Shown here: positions 11,560-21,577 of the stretch, piece after piece
Layout of the letters: every line of letters starts with the position of its first letter
Numbering within the stretch: the stretch's first letter is position 1
DNA from: Lithobates sylvaticus
Taxonomy: Eukaryota; Chordata; Amphibia; Anura; Ranidae
NCBI GenBank assembly: GCA_028564925.1
Contig: CM053029.1
Coordinates: 292,600,832 to 292,664,831, forward strand
DNA length: 64,000 nucleotides
Reading direction: 5' to 3'
Program-made: the position numbers and the translations under genes
The notes under the pieces: model-generated
Told to the model about the DNA's origin: nothing
Databases searched by the model: none
Seen by the model: only the letters and a program-made list of their open reading frames with translations

Positions 11560-11570
11560 CGTATATTGAA

Positions 11571-12025
11571 CTTGGTGTTGAGTTATTCACTTTAAGGTCA
11601 TTACAGTGGACAAGGGGGCACACTTTACTCCTGGAGAAAAACTGATTTAACCTCCAAATACAGAAAGGCTTCTTCATAGTGTTTAAAAGTAGAATAAACA
11701 CCATAAGAGGTGGTTCTGGCCAGTTCAGTAGATGGTTTTAAAAAAGGCCTGGATTCTTTCCTGGATACACATAATATAACTGGATACTAACATTTAAAGG
11801 GAAAGTTGTTCTGTGGAATATCCAATGGCCTCTTGTCTGATCAGGAAGGATTGACCCATCCAGCAAATTGGATCATGCTTTATTGGGTTTTTTGCCTTCC
11901 TCTGGATCAACTGTTGGTATAGGATTGTATATATGGAGGTGTTCGATTTGTGTGTTTTTTTTTTTTTTTTTTCTGTGTGTTGAACTAGATGGACTTAACT
12001 ATGCAGGAATATAAATAACACTTTG
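11571..12025 (+). mobile_element. CR1/L2-like LINE, 3' part
   Basis: This is the continuation of the LINE at 5272-5912 after removal of the insertion. It starts with the reunited phrase TATATTGAACTTGGTG and runs through the C-terminal coding tail and 3' UTR typical of amphibian CR1/L2-like copies (AGAGGTGGTTCTGGCCAG, GGCCTGGATTCTTTCCT, TTTGCCTTCCTCTGGATCAA). It ends near TTGAACTAGATGGACTT and a T-rich run at 11950-11972. The coding tail carries stops and small deletions; no complete reading frame remains. Confidence 0.75.
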
Positions 12026-12029
12026 AGCT

Positions 12030-12584
12030 TACCTGAAATAGTTGCAAAATGAATGACCACTGTGTGGTGTGCTCACTGGCAAACCCACTATGAAAATGAG
12101 CACGTGGTCATGGCACCTCTAGCTTTTTTTCTTTTTGCGCCTTTTGGCCAAGACCAGGGCAAATTTCCAATGCACATGCATGGGCACATATTTATATATT
12201 TATTATTCTTCAGGGGTTTGTCACTTGCACTCATGTATGTGTTATTTCTTTAACTCAAGATGGAGGGTGTGGGTCCTCAGGCCTACCCTGAAGTCTAGGG
12301 TGAGGATGTGTGGCCATCAGGTTCCTTCCACCACTGAATTGGGGGGTCTCTATTTGGGAAAGACCCTCACCTAGTAGTGGTTGACTTCAGCTCTCCATGA
12401 GGAGAGGGGTTTTCCAGGCCTTTTGGCTAGGTGGACCATGAGTGTGCCTTACCCCTTTCAGGAGCCATGCACTCCGGAGGGTAAAGGAAGGGCCCTACTT
12501 CTTTGAAAGGAGGACTAGAAACACACCCCTAAGTTCACTTTTTTGTGTGGGTATTCGCATCCACTGTTTTTTGTTCTCTTACAG
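12030..12584. other. Unrecognised moderately GC-rich stretch
   Basis: 12290-12560 contains short GC-rich phrases (GGGGTCTCTATTTGGGAAAGACC, CATGAGGAGAGGGGTTTTCC) in a layout that suggests an old repeat, but I cannot assign it. No coding region is supported. Confidence 0.3.
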
Positions 12585-12745
12585 GTCTTTTTATTTTTAT
12601 GCACCACAGCAGGTTCAAAAAATACATTGTTACAAAATATACATCATAGAGCAATCATTGAGAAAAGAAACACTTTAGTCAGGACTATGCAATGCACAAC
12701 ATAATATATAAACAGCAGGGATCAGGTCTATGTAACATACTACAC
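12585..12745 (-). repeat. Possible L1 3'-UTR fragment
   Basis: The T-rich start followed by AAAATACATTGTTACAAAATATACATCATAGAG resembles the reverse-strand 3' UTR and tail of the L1 at 45482. There is no coding part, so the assignment is weak. Confidence 0.3.
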
Positions 12746-12774
12746 AATACATAGGTGCAGAATGCAGGACTCAG

Positions 12775-13070
12775 TGGGACCGGATGGCTGAAGTCGGTGC
12801 TTAGTGCCAGGAGAATAAGGCCGGGTGTCAGTGGTTCGTGAAAGAAAGATTACCAGCATCAGTGGGAGGAAAATATGCCTGCCATCAATGAGAGGCTAAC
12901 ATGCTCTGCATCAGGGGGAGGAGAAATTGTGAAGCATTATTTGGAGGAACAAATGTCCAGTCTCAGTAGTCTGGTAGTATGCCTGTTGTTGGTGGTCAGT
13001 GGGAAGAAAAAAATGCCTGACATCAGTGTCTGTTGAAGATAGAATGTCTTGATGTCAGTGGTCAATTCGG
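12775..13070 (+). repeat. Degenerate minisatellite
   Basis: The phrase ATCAGTGGGAGGAAAAATGCCTG recurs imperfectly about six times with variable spacing of roughly 40-50 bp. The divergence between units indicates an old array. Confidence 0.45.
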
Positions 13071-13079
13071 AAAAAAAAT

Positions 13080-13865
13080 AAAATAGATAAAAATGCAAAC
13101 AATTTTTTGTTATAACAAATTAAATTATAGAGAGAGGGGGGATGAGAGAGACAGAAATGGGATGAGAGAGAGGTGCAGAGTAAGGGAGGGGGGATGAGAG
13201 AGTGAGGATACGCATGAGCATGCATGGGAGTGACAGCAATGCAGCCCCGCCAAGGCAAGTGACCAAAAGGCACAGAACCTGGAAGGAAGACCAGGTGAAG
13301 GTGGAAGCACCCGGGACCCACCGGATTGATCACAGTGCAGTGCTGGAGGGCTCAATCTGACAGGTAAGTGTACCCCAATGTGCTAATATGCTGTGCATAC
13401 TAATACATTATGGCATAACCTACCCCAGGGCTTCTAAAAAGTAGTAATGTTAGAAAAGTTTACTGTCACTTTAATATCACAGGATCCCAGGAGCTTCTCA
13501 TGGGGCCCCCTACTGACCCAGTGGCCCTTGGGCAGAGCCAAGTGCATAGTTGGCAACATTTCAGAAATATTTTCAGGGACACGTTTTTTACCAGTGGTAC
13601 ATTTAGGGTAGCTGAGATCCCCTAAGTTCCTCTATACATCACAGTAGTAATCACAAACTTGAGTACTAATAATGGGCAAAATAAATATGAGGACTGAGAA
13701 GATTTCCTTTAGCTGAACTAACAAAAGTGTGTCCATTCTAGAGCTGGTAACATTAAGGATATTCAATATAATTTTAAAGAACTGTTTTTGTGGATAAGAG
13801 GCATAGGGGAGGCGTATGGATGGTATAAAAGTAGGAAGTATTTGCAGGTGAGGGAAAAGAATGTG
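13080..13865. other. No gene; purine-rich tract
   Basis: 13131-13205 is almost pure G/A (GATGAGAGAG repeats). The rest is unique-looking sequence with no supported feature. Confidence 0.4.
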
Positions 13866-14256
13866 GAGGGTATAACAGTGGGCACTATGTACAGGAGAGG
13901 AGTGTGGGGGTATGACTGTGAGCACTATGTACAGGAGAGGAGTGTGGGGGGTATGACAGCGGGCAGTATGTGCAGGAGAGGAGTGTGGAGGGTTGGCAGT
14001 GGGCACTATGTACAGGAGAAGAGTGTGAATGGGTATGGTGAGGGCAGTATGTACAGGAGAGGAGAGTGGAAGGTATTATGTGGGCATTATTTACAGGAGA
14101 GGAGTGTGGAGAGAAAGACAGTTGGCAGTATGTACAGGAGAAGAGTGTGGAGGGTATGGCAGTACGTACAGGAGAGGAGTGTGGAGGGTATGATAGGGCA
14201 GTATGTACCGGAGAGGAGGGTATCACAGTGGGCGGTATGTACAGGAGAGGAGTGAT
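13866..14256 (+). repeat. Minisatellite, about 41-bp unit
   Basis: The core ACAGGAGAGGAGTGTGG occurs at about 13891, 13931, 13972, 14011, 14053, 14093, 14136, 14168, 14207 and 14240, so roughly ten units of 32-43 bp, each followed by GGGTATGACAGTGGGCAGTATGT-like sequence. Long open frames across the array follow from the repetitive composition and are not evidence of a gene. Confidence 0.85.
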
Positions 14257-14587
14257 CTGTGGTGGATTGCTTTTCAACGAGTTGTATAGCAACAGCTGAC
14301 AGGCCTTTATGAGGTGCTACTGTCGCCTCCTTGTTTTTTTGTTTTTTTTACATTGCTGAATGGTAGTTTTACATTGTTGGACTATGCTGCTACTGCAAGC
14401 TAGTTTGGCTTGCAGTTGCAGAGTGGCCCCTTTGAAATCAATAGGTGAGTTTGACAGGCGGTGCTGCCTGCCAAACTCTGCAGGCTCCAATCTGTCCATT
14501 GAGCTCCGTGCCTCTGCCAAGAAGTGAGAAGAAGCACTGTGAGCTTATCCTCTCAATCTGCTGCAAATAGAGTGTGCCAGCTTGTAT
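14257..14587. other. No recognised feature
   Basis: This is a short unique-looking stretch with a T-run (14333-14350). Nothing further is supported. Confidence 0.3.
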
Positions 14588-14591
14588 TTAA

Positions 14592-15641
14592 CCACTTTAA
14601 TACCAGGCACTTGGACACCTTCCTGTCCAAGGCAATTTTCTGCTTTCAGCGCTGTCACACTTTGAATGACAATTGCGCGGTCATACAACACTGTACCCAA
14701 ACAGAATTTCTATCATGTTCTTCCCACAAATAGAGATTTCTTTTGGTGGTATTTGATCACCTCTGCGATTTTTATTTTTTGCGCAACAAATAAAAAAAGA
14801 CCGAAAATTTTGGAAAGAAAAAAAGGTTTTCTTTGTTTCTGTAAATTTTTTTGTAAATAAGTACGTTTTCTTCTTCAATGATGGGCATTGATATGACTGC
14901 ACTGATGGGCACTTATAAGGCAGCACTGATGGGCACCGATGAGGTGGCACCAATGAGGTGGTACTGATGAGTTGGCACTGACAGCCACTGATGATGGGCA
15001 CTGATTGGTGGCACTGATGGGAGGCACTGATAGGTGGCACTCATAGGTGGCATTGATGGGCATTCATAGGCACTGATGGGTACTTATGGGTGGCACAGAT
15101 AGGTGGCATGTGTGGGCACTGATGACACTGATGGGTGGCATTGCTGGGCATTACTGATTTTTTTTGGTACATAATGGTGCCAGTCAGTGCCCATTTGTGG
15201 GCACTGACTGGCACAGATTGGGCATCATTTGCACAGGTGGATGGCTATGGGGTACATACCTGGCCATCCACATGTTGCCCACTTCCCTGGTGGTCCTGGT
15301 GGAGTCCCTGGTGATCCAGTGCGGGCATCTGAGGGGGGGCTGCGCTGATAAACAATCAGCGCAGACCCCCCCCTGTCAGGAGAGCCGCTGATCAGCTCTC
15401 CTCTACTCGCGTCTGTGAGATGCGAGTGAGGAAAAGCCAATCATGGCTTTTCCTGTTGACATCGTGATCAGCCGTGATTGGACATGGCTGATCACCAGGA
15501 GGCTCTTTACCAAGATCAGTGTATCACCGATCGCTGCGATGCGTGCCCCCATGTTATCCTGAAGGACGTCATATGACGGCCAGTCAGGATAACAGAACCA
15601 CCGCCTGGCCGTCATTCTGCTATAGGCCGTGCGGAAGGTGG
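14592..15641. mobile_element. TTAA-flanked MITE, piggyBac-like, copy 2
   Basis: TTAA lies at 14588-14591 and 15642-15645; the ends are CCACTTTAATACC and GGCCGTGCGGAAGGTGG. The internal phrase CCCACAAATAGAGATTTCTTTTGGTGGTATTTGATCA is shared with the copies at 17845, 35493 and 37061. This copy contains its own minisatellite. No transposase is encoded. Confidence 0.75.
14879..15160 (+). repeat. Minisatellite inside the MITE
   Basis: This is a variable tandem array of GGTGGCACTGATGGGCACTGAT-like units (about 10-22 bp), lying wholly inside TTAA MITE copy 2. The sister MITEs here lack it, so it expanded after or within this subfamily. Confidence 0.8.
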
Positions 15642-15650
15642 TTAAAAGAG

Positions 15651-16710
15651 AAGTAAGAGAAGTAAGTTTTTTTTTTTAGATTCATACTTACCTAGGTGGA
15701 TTTACAACAGTTGGATAGAGCGGTCACATCTCTAAGAACAAACTGACAACCATTGGATATTTTTCACTCCACTGAGGTACAACCTTTTTTACTTTCTTGA
15801 CACCTATTGGGATTGTTACATTGTCCTTATACACATGTAATACTTATATCATTTCTATATTGCCCCTTGTCTCCCTGCCCATACCAACTTTGTAACCATG
15901 TTGGTTTGCATTCATGTATATACCATATTCCATATCTCAGATAGTCATTCATACCAACATACTTTAGTAAGCTTAATTTATTTACATCTTTATATATACC
16001 TAATAGAACCTTACACATTAAGCTCATTTTGCAATTATGATGCCTTCTAATATATGTGCATCCTTGCAGATATTTTCTAGACATGATTTTAAGGGGCTAA
16101 GTGGAGACTACAGTGAGAAATACCCCTATCCAGACCGTGCTGATCCTCCGGATGTTCCCCTGTTGTGGTTTTTGTTTGCTCCGCCTCCTCAGCTCCTGAG
16201 CTGGATGCACTAAACGGCCACCATCTTTCTTGATATCCAGCGTTTGGCGATTTATCTCAGCCCGTCGGTAAGTATGAGGTCTCTGCTTCAGACCTCTTTC
16301 CAATCATTCCACCTGCCCCCATTTATCAACAACATACATCTATTGATCTTATCACTTACATTGTGGATACAACATTCATGCATCCGCCCCTGAAGAAGCG
16401 AACATGGTCTCGCGAAACACGTAGGGCTTTATTGATGATTGTTTTATGCGGGTAGATGCTGGGTATTATTGATGTCTGCATTATGCTTAAATACTTCCCT
16501 GTCCATATGTATGTACATTTTATTTTCTTATTGTGTATGTGTATCTACTGGCCCAGCAACTTTTAAGTTTTACTGTTGCTCATTGATGTATAACATTTGT
16601 AATAAATCTTTATATATTTATTTTCATCTGTGTTGTGTACATTGGCTATTATGCCGGGTAACTCACAATCATTGTTGTTGCCGCCCCGTTACATAACATT
16701 TTGAAACCAA
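15651..16710 (+). mobile_element. Penelope-like terminal region (no ORF)
   Basis: This non-coding stretch contains the best hammerhead-like motif in the window (16386-16427) and a downstream AATAAA (16599). Assignment to the Penelope group rests on the ribozyme and general layout. No coding sequence is present and the edges are approximate. Confidence 0.45.
16386..16427 (+). ncRNA. Hammerhead-like ribozyme motif, best copy
   Basis: Stem I is GCCC/GGGC (16386-16389 with 16424-16427). The core CTGAAGA (16390-16396) is followed by an extra A, then stem II GCGA/TCGC (16398-16401 with 16410-16413, 8-nt loop) and GAAA (16414-16417). A minimal stem III (AC/GU, 16417-16418 with 16421-16422) leads to a GUA cleavage triplet (16421-16423). 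Every invariant hammerhead base is present except for the one-base insertion before stem II. The short stem III matches the reduced type known from Penelope-like elements. Confidence 0.65.
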
Positions 16711-17371
16711 TAAATTGATTTTGTCTCATTGTTCGCTGTGAACATTGGCTAAACCTCTCACCTCATCCAAAGTCCAAGGGCTACCTCTTTTGTTTTTTTT
16801 GTGTATTACTAGGGATGGAGGTGTCAGTGGGGTCACACCAGACCTTATTTTCTTTTTCTTATAGAGTTTGTAACACATGTATTTTCTCCTTGTGTTTTGT
16901 TTGTTACGTCTTTGCAAAACAAATGAGTTTTAGAGCAAGAATTTTTTACATTGTTTTTTTTTTTTTTGGGGGGGGGGGGATATTTTTCACTGAAATATTT
17001 TTGATGTTGTCAATCTGTTGTTTGTAGGTTGTTAGTTTCACTTTTATTGAATTGTCTGTGCTGCATTATTTTGCAAAATCTTCCTCAAGATGTTGTGACT
17101 AATAAATGTTTAAATCCTTATGAGACTGTCCATTTGTGGGCGCAGTCCTTTTAACTCCTGTTAATTTCCTCTGAAAAATGGTAAGACCTCAAAACCGTTT
17201 TCTGTTAGTGTCTCAAATTAACATACATGTGTTTTTTGCTTTCCTTGCTCTTTTCCAAGTCCTGTTTTGTTGACCAATAAAGTTTGTAGCAAATTTTTAT
17301 GTTTTATGTGTTTTTGTTAATTTTTGCAGATGCATTCTAAATCCAAGTAATGCATTTTACACTCTCAGCCT
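16711..17371. other. No recognised gene; homopolymer run
   Basis: AT-rich sequence with a T12-G11 run at about 16956-16979. Two AATAAA signals (17100, 17275) suggest old retroelement tails, but no family can be named. Confidence 0.3.
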
Positions 17372-17530
17372 CAGTCCTCAATTACCCCTGACAGGACATG
17401 TTTTGGGAATTTATCTTAGATAAATTAGCTGTCCAAAATACCAAGCCGTTGACTCTGATTTAAAGCACCTGTGCAAGATGAAGGTAAACCTGCAAACATG
17501 GCATGTTGGGGGTTCTTGAGGACAGGATTG
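17372..17530. mobile_element. Short hAT-like MITE
   Basis: Inverted ends are CAGTCCTCAATTACCCC (17372) and GGGGGTTCTTGAGGACAGGATTG (to about 17530). CAGTCCTCAA-type ends are common in vertebrate hAT (Charlie-like) MITEs. There is no coding capacity and the exact right end is uncertain. Confidence 0.5.
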
Positions 17531-17574
17531 AGAACCACTTATTTAGAGCACTGAGCTAAAATCTAGCTCAAGAC

Positions 17575-17844
17575 AATCCTATTCTAATTGTGGGCATTTG
17601 AGGGAAACTAAGCAAGTGTTAGAACCCCTGCTTGTCTTGTTTAGGTTGGGCTTTGTGCCCCTTTTCTGAAAATTTGCTTCTCTTCCTGTCACATAGACAA
17701 ACAGGAAGTGAGGGTAAAACCTTACCAATGTATTTCCTTGGGGACAAACACAGGTCGATCTAACTAGTGTCCCCATTAGGCAAATTGTACTCTAGCACTT
17801 TGTTGTGTACACCCCAAATTATTAGGTACTTTGGGGTTTATTAA
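17575..17844. repeat. Long inverted-repeat element, left arm
   Basis: This arm is an inverted copy of 28410-28612. For example GTGTACACCCCAAATTATTAGG here answers CCTAATCATTTGGGGTGTACAC there, and CACTTCCTGT..ATGTGACAGGAAGTG-type sequence is shared. Its inner end GGGGTTTATTAA continues after the nested block at 28230 as (TT)GAAGGCAAATCCACT, so the element was one piece before the TTAA MITE struck it. Confidence 0.65.
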
Positions 17845-18602
17845 CCACTTAGCCCCGGAAGATTTGGCTGCTCAATGACCAGGCCATTTTTTTGCGATAT
17901 GGCACTGCGTCGTGCGACGCTGTACCCAAACAAAATTGATGTCCTTTTTTTCCCCACAAATAGAGCTTTCTTTTGGTGGTATTTGATCATCTTTGCATTT
18001 TTTTAAATTTTTTTTGCGCTATAAACAAAAAAAGTGCGACAATTTGGAAAAAAACACAATATTTTGTACTTTTTGCTATAATAAATATCCCCAATTTTTT
18101 TTAAAAAAAGCTATTTTTTTTTCTCAGTTTAGGCCGATATGTATTCTTCTACATATTTTTGGTAATAAAAAAAAAAATCGCAAAAAGCATATATTGATTG
18201 GTTTGTGCAAAAGTTTTAGTGTCTACAAAATAGGGGATAGATTTATGGCATTTTTTTATAATCCAAATTTTTTTACTATTAATGGCAGCGATCTACGATT
18301 TGTATCATGACTGTGACATTATGGCAGACACATCGGACACTTTTGACACATTTTTGGGACGATTGACCAATATACAGCGATCAGTGCTATAAAAATGCAC
18401 GGATTACTGTATAAATGTCAATGGCAGGGAAGGGGTTAGCACTAGGGAGCGATCAAGGGGTTAACAGTGTTCCCTGACTGTGTGTTCTAACTGTAGGGGG
18501 AGGGGACTGATTACAGGAGATGACCGATTGTGGTTCCTAGCTAATAGGAACTCACGATCTGCATCTCCTCTCAGAACAGAACAGGGATTTGTGTGTTTCC
18601 AC
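17845..18602. mobile_element. TTAA-flanked MITE, piggyBac-like, copy 3 (left part)
   Basis: TTAA (17841-17844) precedes CCACTTAGCCCCGG. The copy is interrupted at 18602 by the hAT element and resumes at 28042, ending in GGCAAGTGG at 28229 before TTGA, a one-base change from TTAA. Confidence 0.75.
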
Positions 18603-18797
18603 TAGGGATGAGCTTTATGTTCGGGTCGAACATTGGCTGTTCGCCCGTTCCTCAAAAACCAAACATTATGGGGCATTCTCGCCAAATTCGAGCGTAGCGT
18701 AACGCCCCATAATGCAGGTCATGGTGCATGCTTTGGCCAATCCCAGCACCCTCAGCTAAGAGAGACATAATTGTTAGTTAGCTGCAGTGTATTTAAA

Positions 18798-18800
<3 letters not shown>

Positions 18801-18867
<67 letters not shown>
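18801..18867. repeat. (TA)n microsatellite
   Basis: An uninterrupted TA run of about 33 units in the hAT left subterminal region. The duplicated unit at 23797-23842 carries the same run at the same place, so the tract belongs to the element. Confidence 0.95.
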
Positions 18868-18869
<2 letters not shown>

Positions 18870-18989
18870 ACTGCATCCAGTTTAGCTATATCTGACTGCC
18901 GGCCATTCCTGGTGTACTTTTTCTAATATACTTCAGACAGGCAGGTTATTCAGTTAAATGTCAAAAAATGATGCAGCGCTAATAAAACT

Positions 18990-19663
18990 CATAAATATGA
19001 ACAGGGGCGTGGCTAGCCACGGATCAGAATGGCTGACTGAGACAAGAGCTCCGCTTCACGGCAGCGGTTTTTCGGCAACTCAACGCTACTAGCTCTTCCC
19101 CTCTCCCTCGTTCTGTGAGGGGAAGACAGTGGGACACTGTCGGATGTCTCTGAGGAGAAATCCGCCACCTCCACCGAGCCGCCTCACTCAATACTTCTTA
19201 CTCATGGAGCCGCTATCTAGCCAAAATGGTGCCAGCTGCATGTCTCCCTCAGCCACTGCACACAGACAGGCTCTCAGTGATGGCGCACAGACACAGCAGC
19301 GATCAGAGCCCACAGACCTGAACGAACAAGAAGAGATGGACAGTCTCCCTCCTGCACCCACAAACCCTGCAGATGTCCCAACGGATAGAGGTAAGAGAAC
19401 TGCCACCTCTCCAGCCATTCCTCCCAATAAAACACCTCTGGCCAAAAGACTTCACTAGAAAGCCTCAGACCCTACGACTCAAGAATCCTCTCATGTATCC
19501 ACATTAGCTACCATGCCAGTCACTGACAGCCCAGTATCTGAAAGCATGTTAAAATCCATGCTGCTCACATTACAACAAGAGCTACACAGAGGGCTGCAGT
19601 TGCCTCTATCCCAAGTGCATGAGAGGATTGATTGCTTAGAGGAGAGAAATTACACGTTAGAGT
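18990..19663 (+). mobile_element. L1 5' UTR and ORF1 start
   Basis: GC-rich 5' sequence (GGGGCGTGGCTAGCC) leads into an ORF1-like frame (MSLRRNPPPPPSRLTQYF..., 19144-19458). A stop follows, then a second stretch (MLKSMLLTLQQELHRGLQ...VHERIDCLEERN) with the heptad pattern of an L1 ORF1 coiled coil. The RNA-binding part is missing. At 19664 the copy is replaced by a fold-back hAT derivative; an L1 ORF2 tail in the same orientation follows at 21578, so both pieces may come from one L1 with a large internal loss. Confidence 0.6.
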
Positions 19664-21427
19664 TGGGGATGAGCTTCGAGTTCGAGTTGAATTCATCTTC
19701 GACTCGAACATTGCGTGTTCACCGAACAGCTTGGGGTGTTCGCGGCAAATTCGAAAAGCCGAGGAACACCCTGTAAAAGTCTATGGGAGAAATCTAAACT
19801 GCTCATTTTAAAGGCTTATATGCAAGTTATTGTCATAAAAAGTGTTTGGGGACCTGGGTCCTGCCCCAGGGTATCAATGCAAAAAAAAGTTTTAAAAACG
19901 TCCGTTTTTTCGGGAGCAGTGATTTTAATAATGCCTAAAGTGAAACAATAAAAGTGTAATATTCCTTTAAATTTTTGCACCTGGGGGGTGTGTATAGTAT
20001 GCCTGTAAAGGGGCGCATGTTTCCCGTGCTTAGAACTATCCCTGCACAAAGTGTAATTTCTGCAGGAAAAAAAGTAATTTAAAAACACTAGGCTATAATG
20101 AATTGTCGGCTCCCGTAATACAGAGAACAGTCATTGAAAGTCATTGATAAAAAAAAAAAAAAAAAATGCGTGGGGTTCCCGCAAAATTCAATTACCAGGC
20201 CCTTCAGGTCTGGTATGGATATTAAGGGGAACTCTGCGTCAAATAAAAAAAAAAATGACGTGGGGTTCCCCCAAAAAATCCACACCAGACCCTTTATCCG
20301 AGCACACAACCTGGCAGGCCGCAGGAAAAGAGGGGGGGACAAGAGAGTGCCCCCCCCCTCCTGAACTGTACCAGGCCACATGCCCTCAACATTGGGAGGA
20401 TGCTTTGGGGTCTGTGACCCCTGAAAGCACTATGTCCCCATGTTGATGGGGACAAGGGCCTCATCCCCCACAACCCTGGCCGGTGGTTGTGGGGGTCTGC
20501 GGGCAGGAGGCTTATCAGAATCTGGAAGCCCCCTTTAACAAGGGGACCCCCAGATCCCGCCTCCCCCTGTTTAAAATGGTAAGGGGGTACAAAAGTACCC
20601 CTACCATTTCACAAAGAAAGTGTAAAACATTGTTAAACACACTGACACCATTGGGAAAAGTCCTTTATTAAAAATAAAAAAAAGGGTCCAACGGAAACCT
20701 GCATTACATCAGAGGGGGCAGGGTCACCCGTACATTACTGGGGAAGCCTGGGTTTTCCCTTGCGTCAGAGGGGGGCAGGGTCAGGTGACGGATGGCCCCA
20801 TCCTCCTCAGCTAAAACCTGTCAGGTGCCGAGATCCCGCAGTGTCTCCATGGAGAGATCAGCCATCGCTGGACCCCGGAGAAAAGATCAGCCAGCCATCG
20901 CTGGATAGCAAGAGTGGATTACCACCACTGGAATCTTTTTTTTTTTTTTTTTTATAAAGGACTTTTCCCAACGGTGTCTGTGTGTTTTTTTAACAACTTT
21001 TTACACTTTGTGAAATGGTAGGGGTACTTTTGTACCCCCTTACCATTTCAAACAGGGGGGGGGCTGGGATCTGGGGGTCCCCTTGTTAAAGGGGGCTTTC
21101 AGATTCTGATAAGCCCCCCCCAGCAGACCCCCACAATCACCGACCAGGGTTGTAGGTATGAGGCCCTTGTCCCCATCAACATGGGGACATGGTGCTTTGA
21201 GGGGTCACAGACCCCCAAAGCATCCTCCCAATGTTGAGGACATGTGGCCTGGTACGGTTCAGGAGGGGGGACGCTCTCTCGTCCCCCCTCTTTTCCTGCG
21301 GCCTGCCAGGTTGCGTGCTCGGATAAAGGGTCTGGTATGGATTTTTGGGGGGAACTCCATGCCATTTTTTTTTTTCATTTGGCGTGGAGTTCCTCTTAAA
21401 ATCCGTACCAGACCTGAAGGGTTTCGG
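19664..21427. mobile_element. Fold-back hAT derivative
   Basis: It starts with TGGGGATGAGC and the hAT right-end block (AAGTGTTTGGGGACCTGGGTCC, AACAATAAAAGTGTAATATTCC) shared with 44038 and, inverted, 27540-28041. It then forms a very long inverted repeat (20200-20670 against 20951-21421). No right TAGGGATG-type end is seen; another MITE end abuts at 21428. No ORF is supported. Confidence 0.6.
20200..21421. repeat. 471-bp inverted repeat with about 280-bp spacer
   Basis: The arms at 20200-20670 and 20951-21421 are highly similar inverted copies, including GGTACAAAAGTACCCCTACCATTTCACAAAG, AACAAGGGGACCCCCAGATCCC, CATGTCCCCATGTTGATGGGGACA and the GGTCTGGTATGG outer end. A transcript would fold into a long hairpin. 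Confidence 0.85.
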
Positions 21428-21575
21428 CGCTTGTTATGTTATCTGGGGCGTAGTACGGCAGTGTGGGATGTGTCTGGAGGTGCTCGAAAGGTATCCAGGA
21501 CCAGCGTGGAGCACAAGTGGCCGGCATTTGAGGCCGTTCGTAAGTAGGAGTCGTTCGTAACTCGGGGACTGCCTG
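21428..21575. mobile_element. End of a TA-flanked MITE (Tc/mariner type)
   Basis: It ends GTTCGTAACTCGGGGACTGCCTG followed by TA (21576-21577). In reverse this is CAGGCAGTCCCCGAGTTACGAAC, the same family as the complete copy at 27091. Only this one end is present. Confidence 0.55.
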
Positions 21576-21577
21576 TA

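Noticed and set aside
13788-14255. 155-residue frame with repeated YVQERSVEG units
   Set aside because: A translation of the minisatellite; both strands are open here, and units vary in length without keeping frame throughout.
13868-15160. CRISPR-like array
   Set aside because: Units are contiguous minisatellite repeats without unique spacers of constant length, and the genome is eukaryotic.
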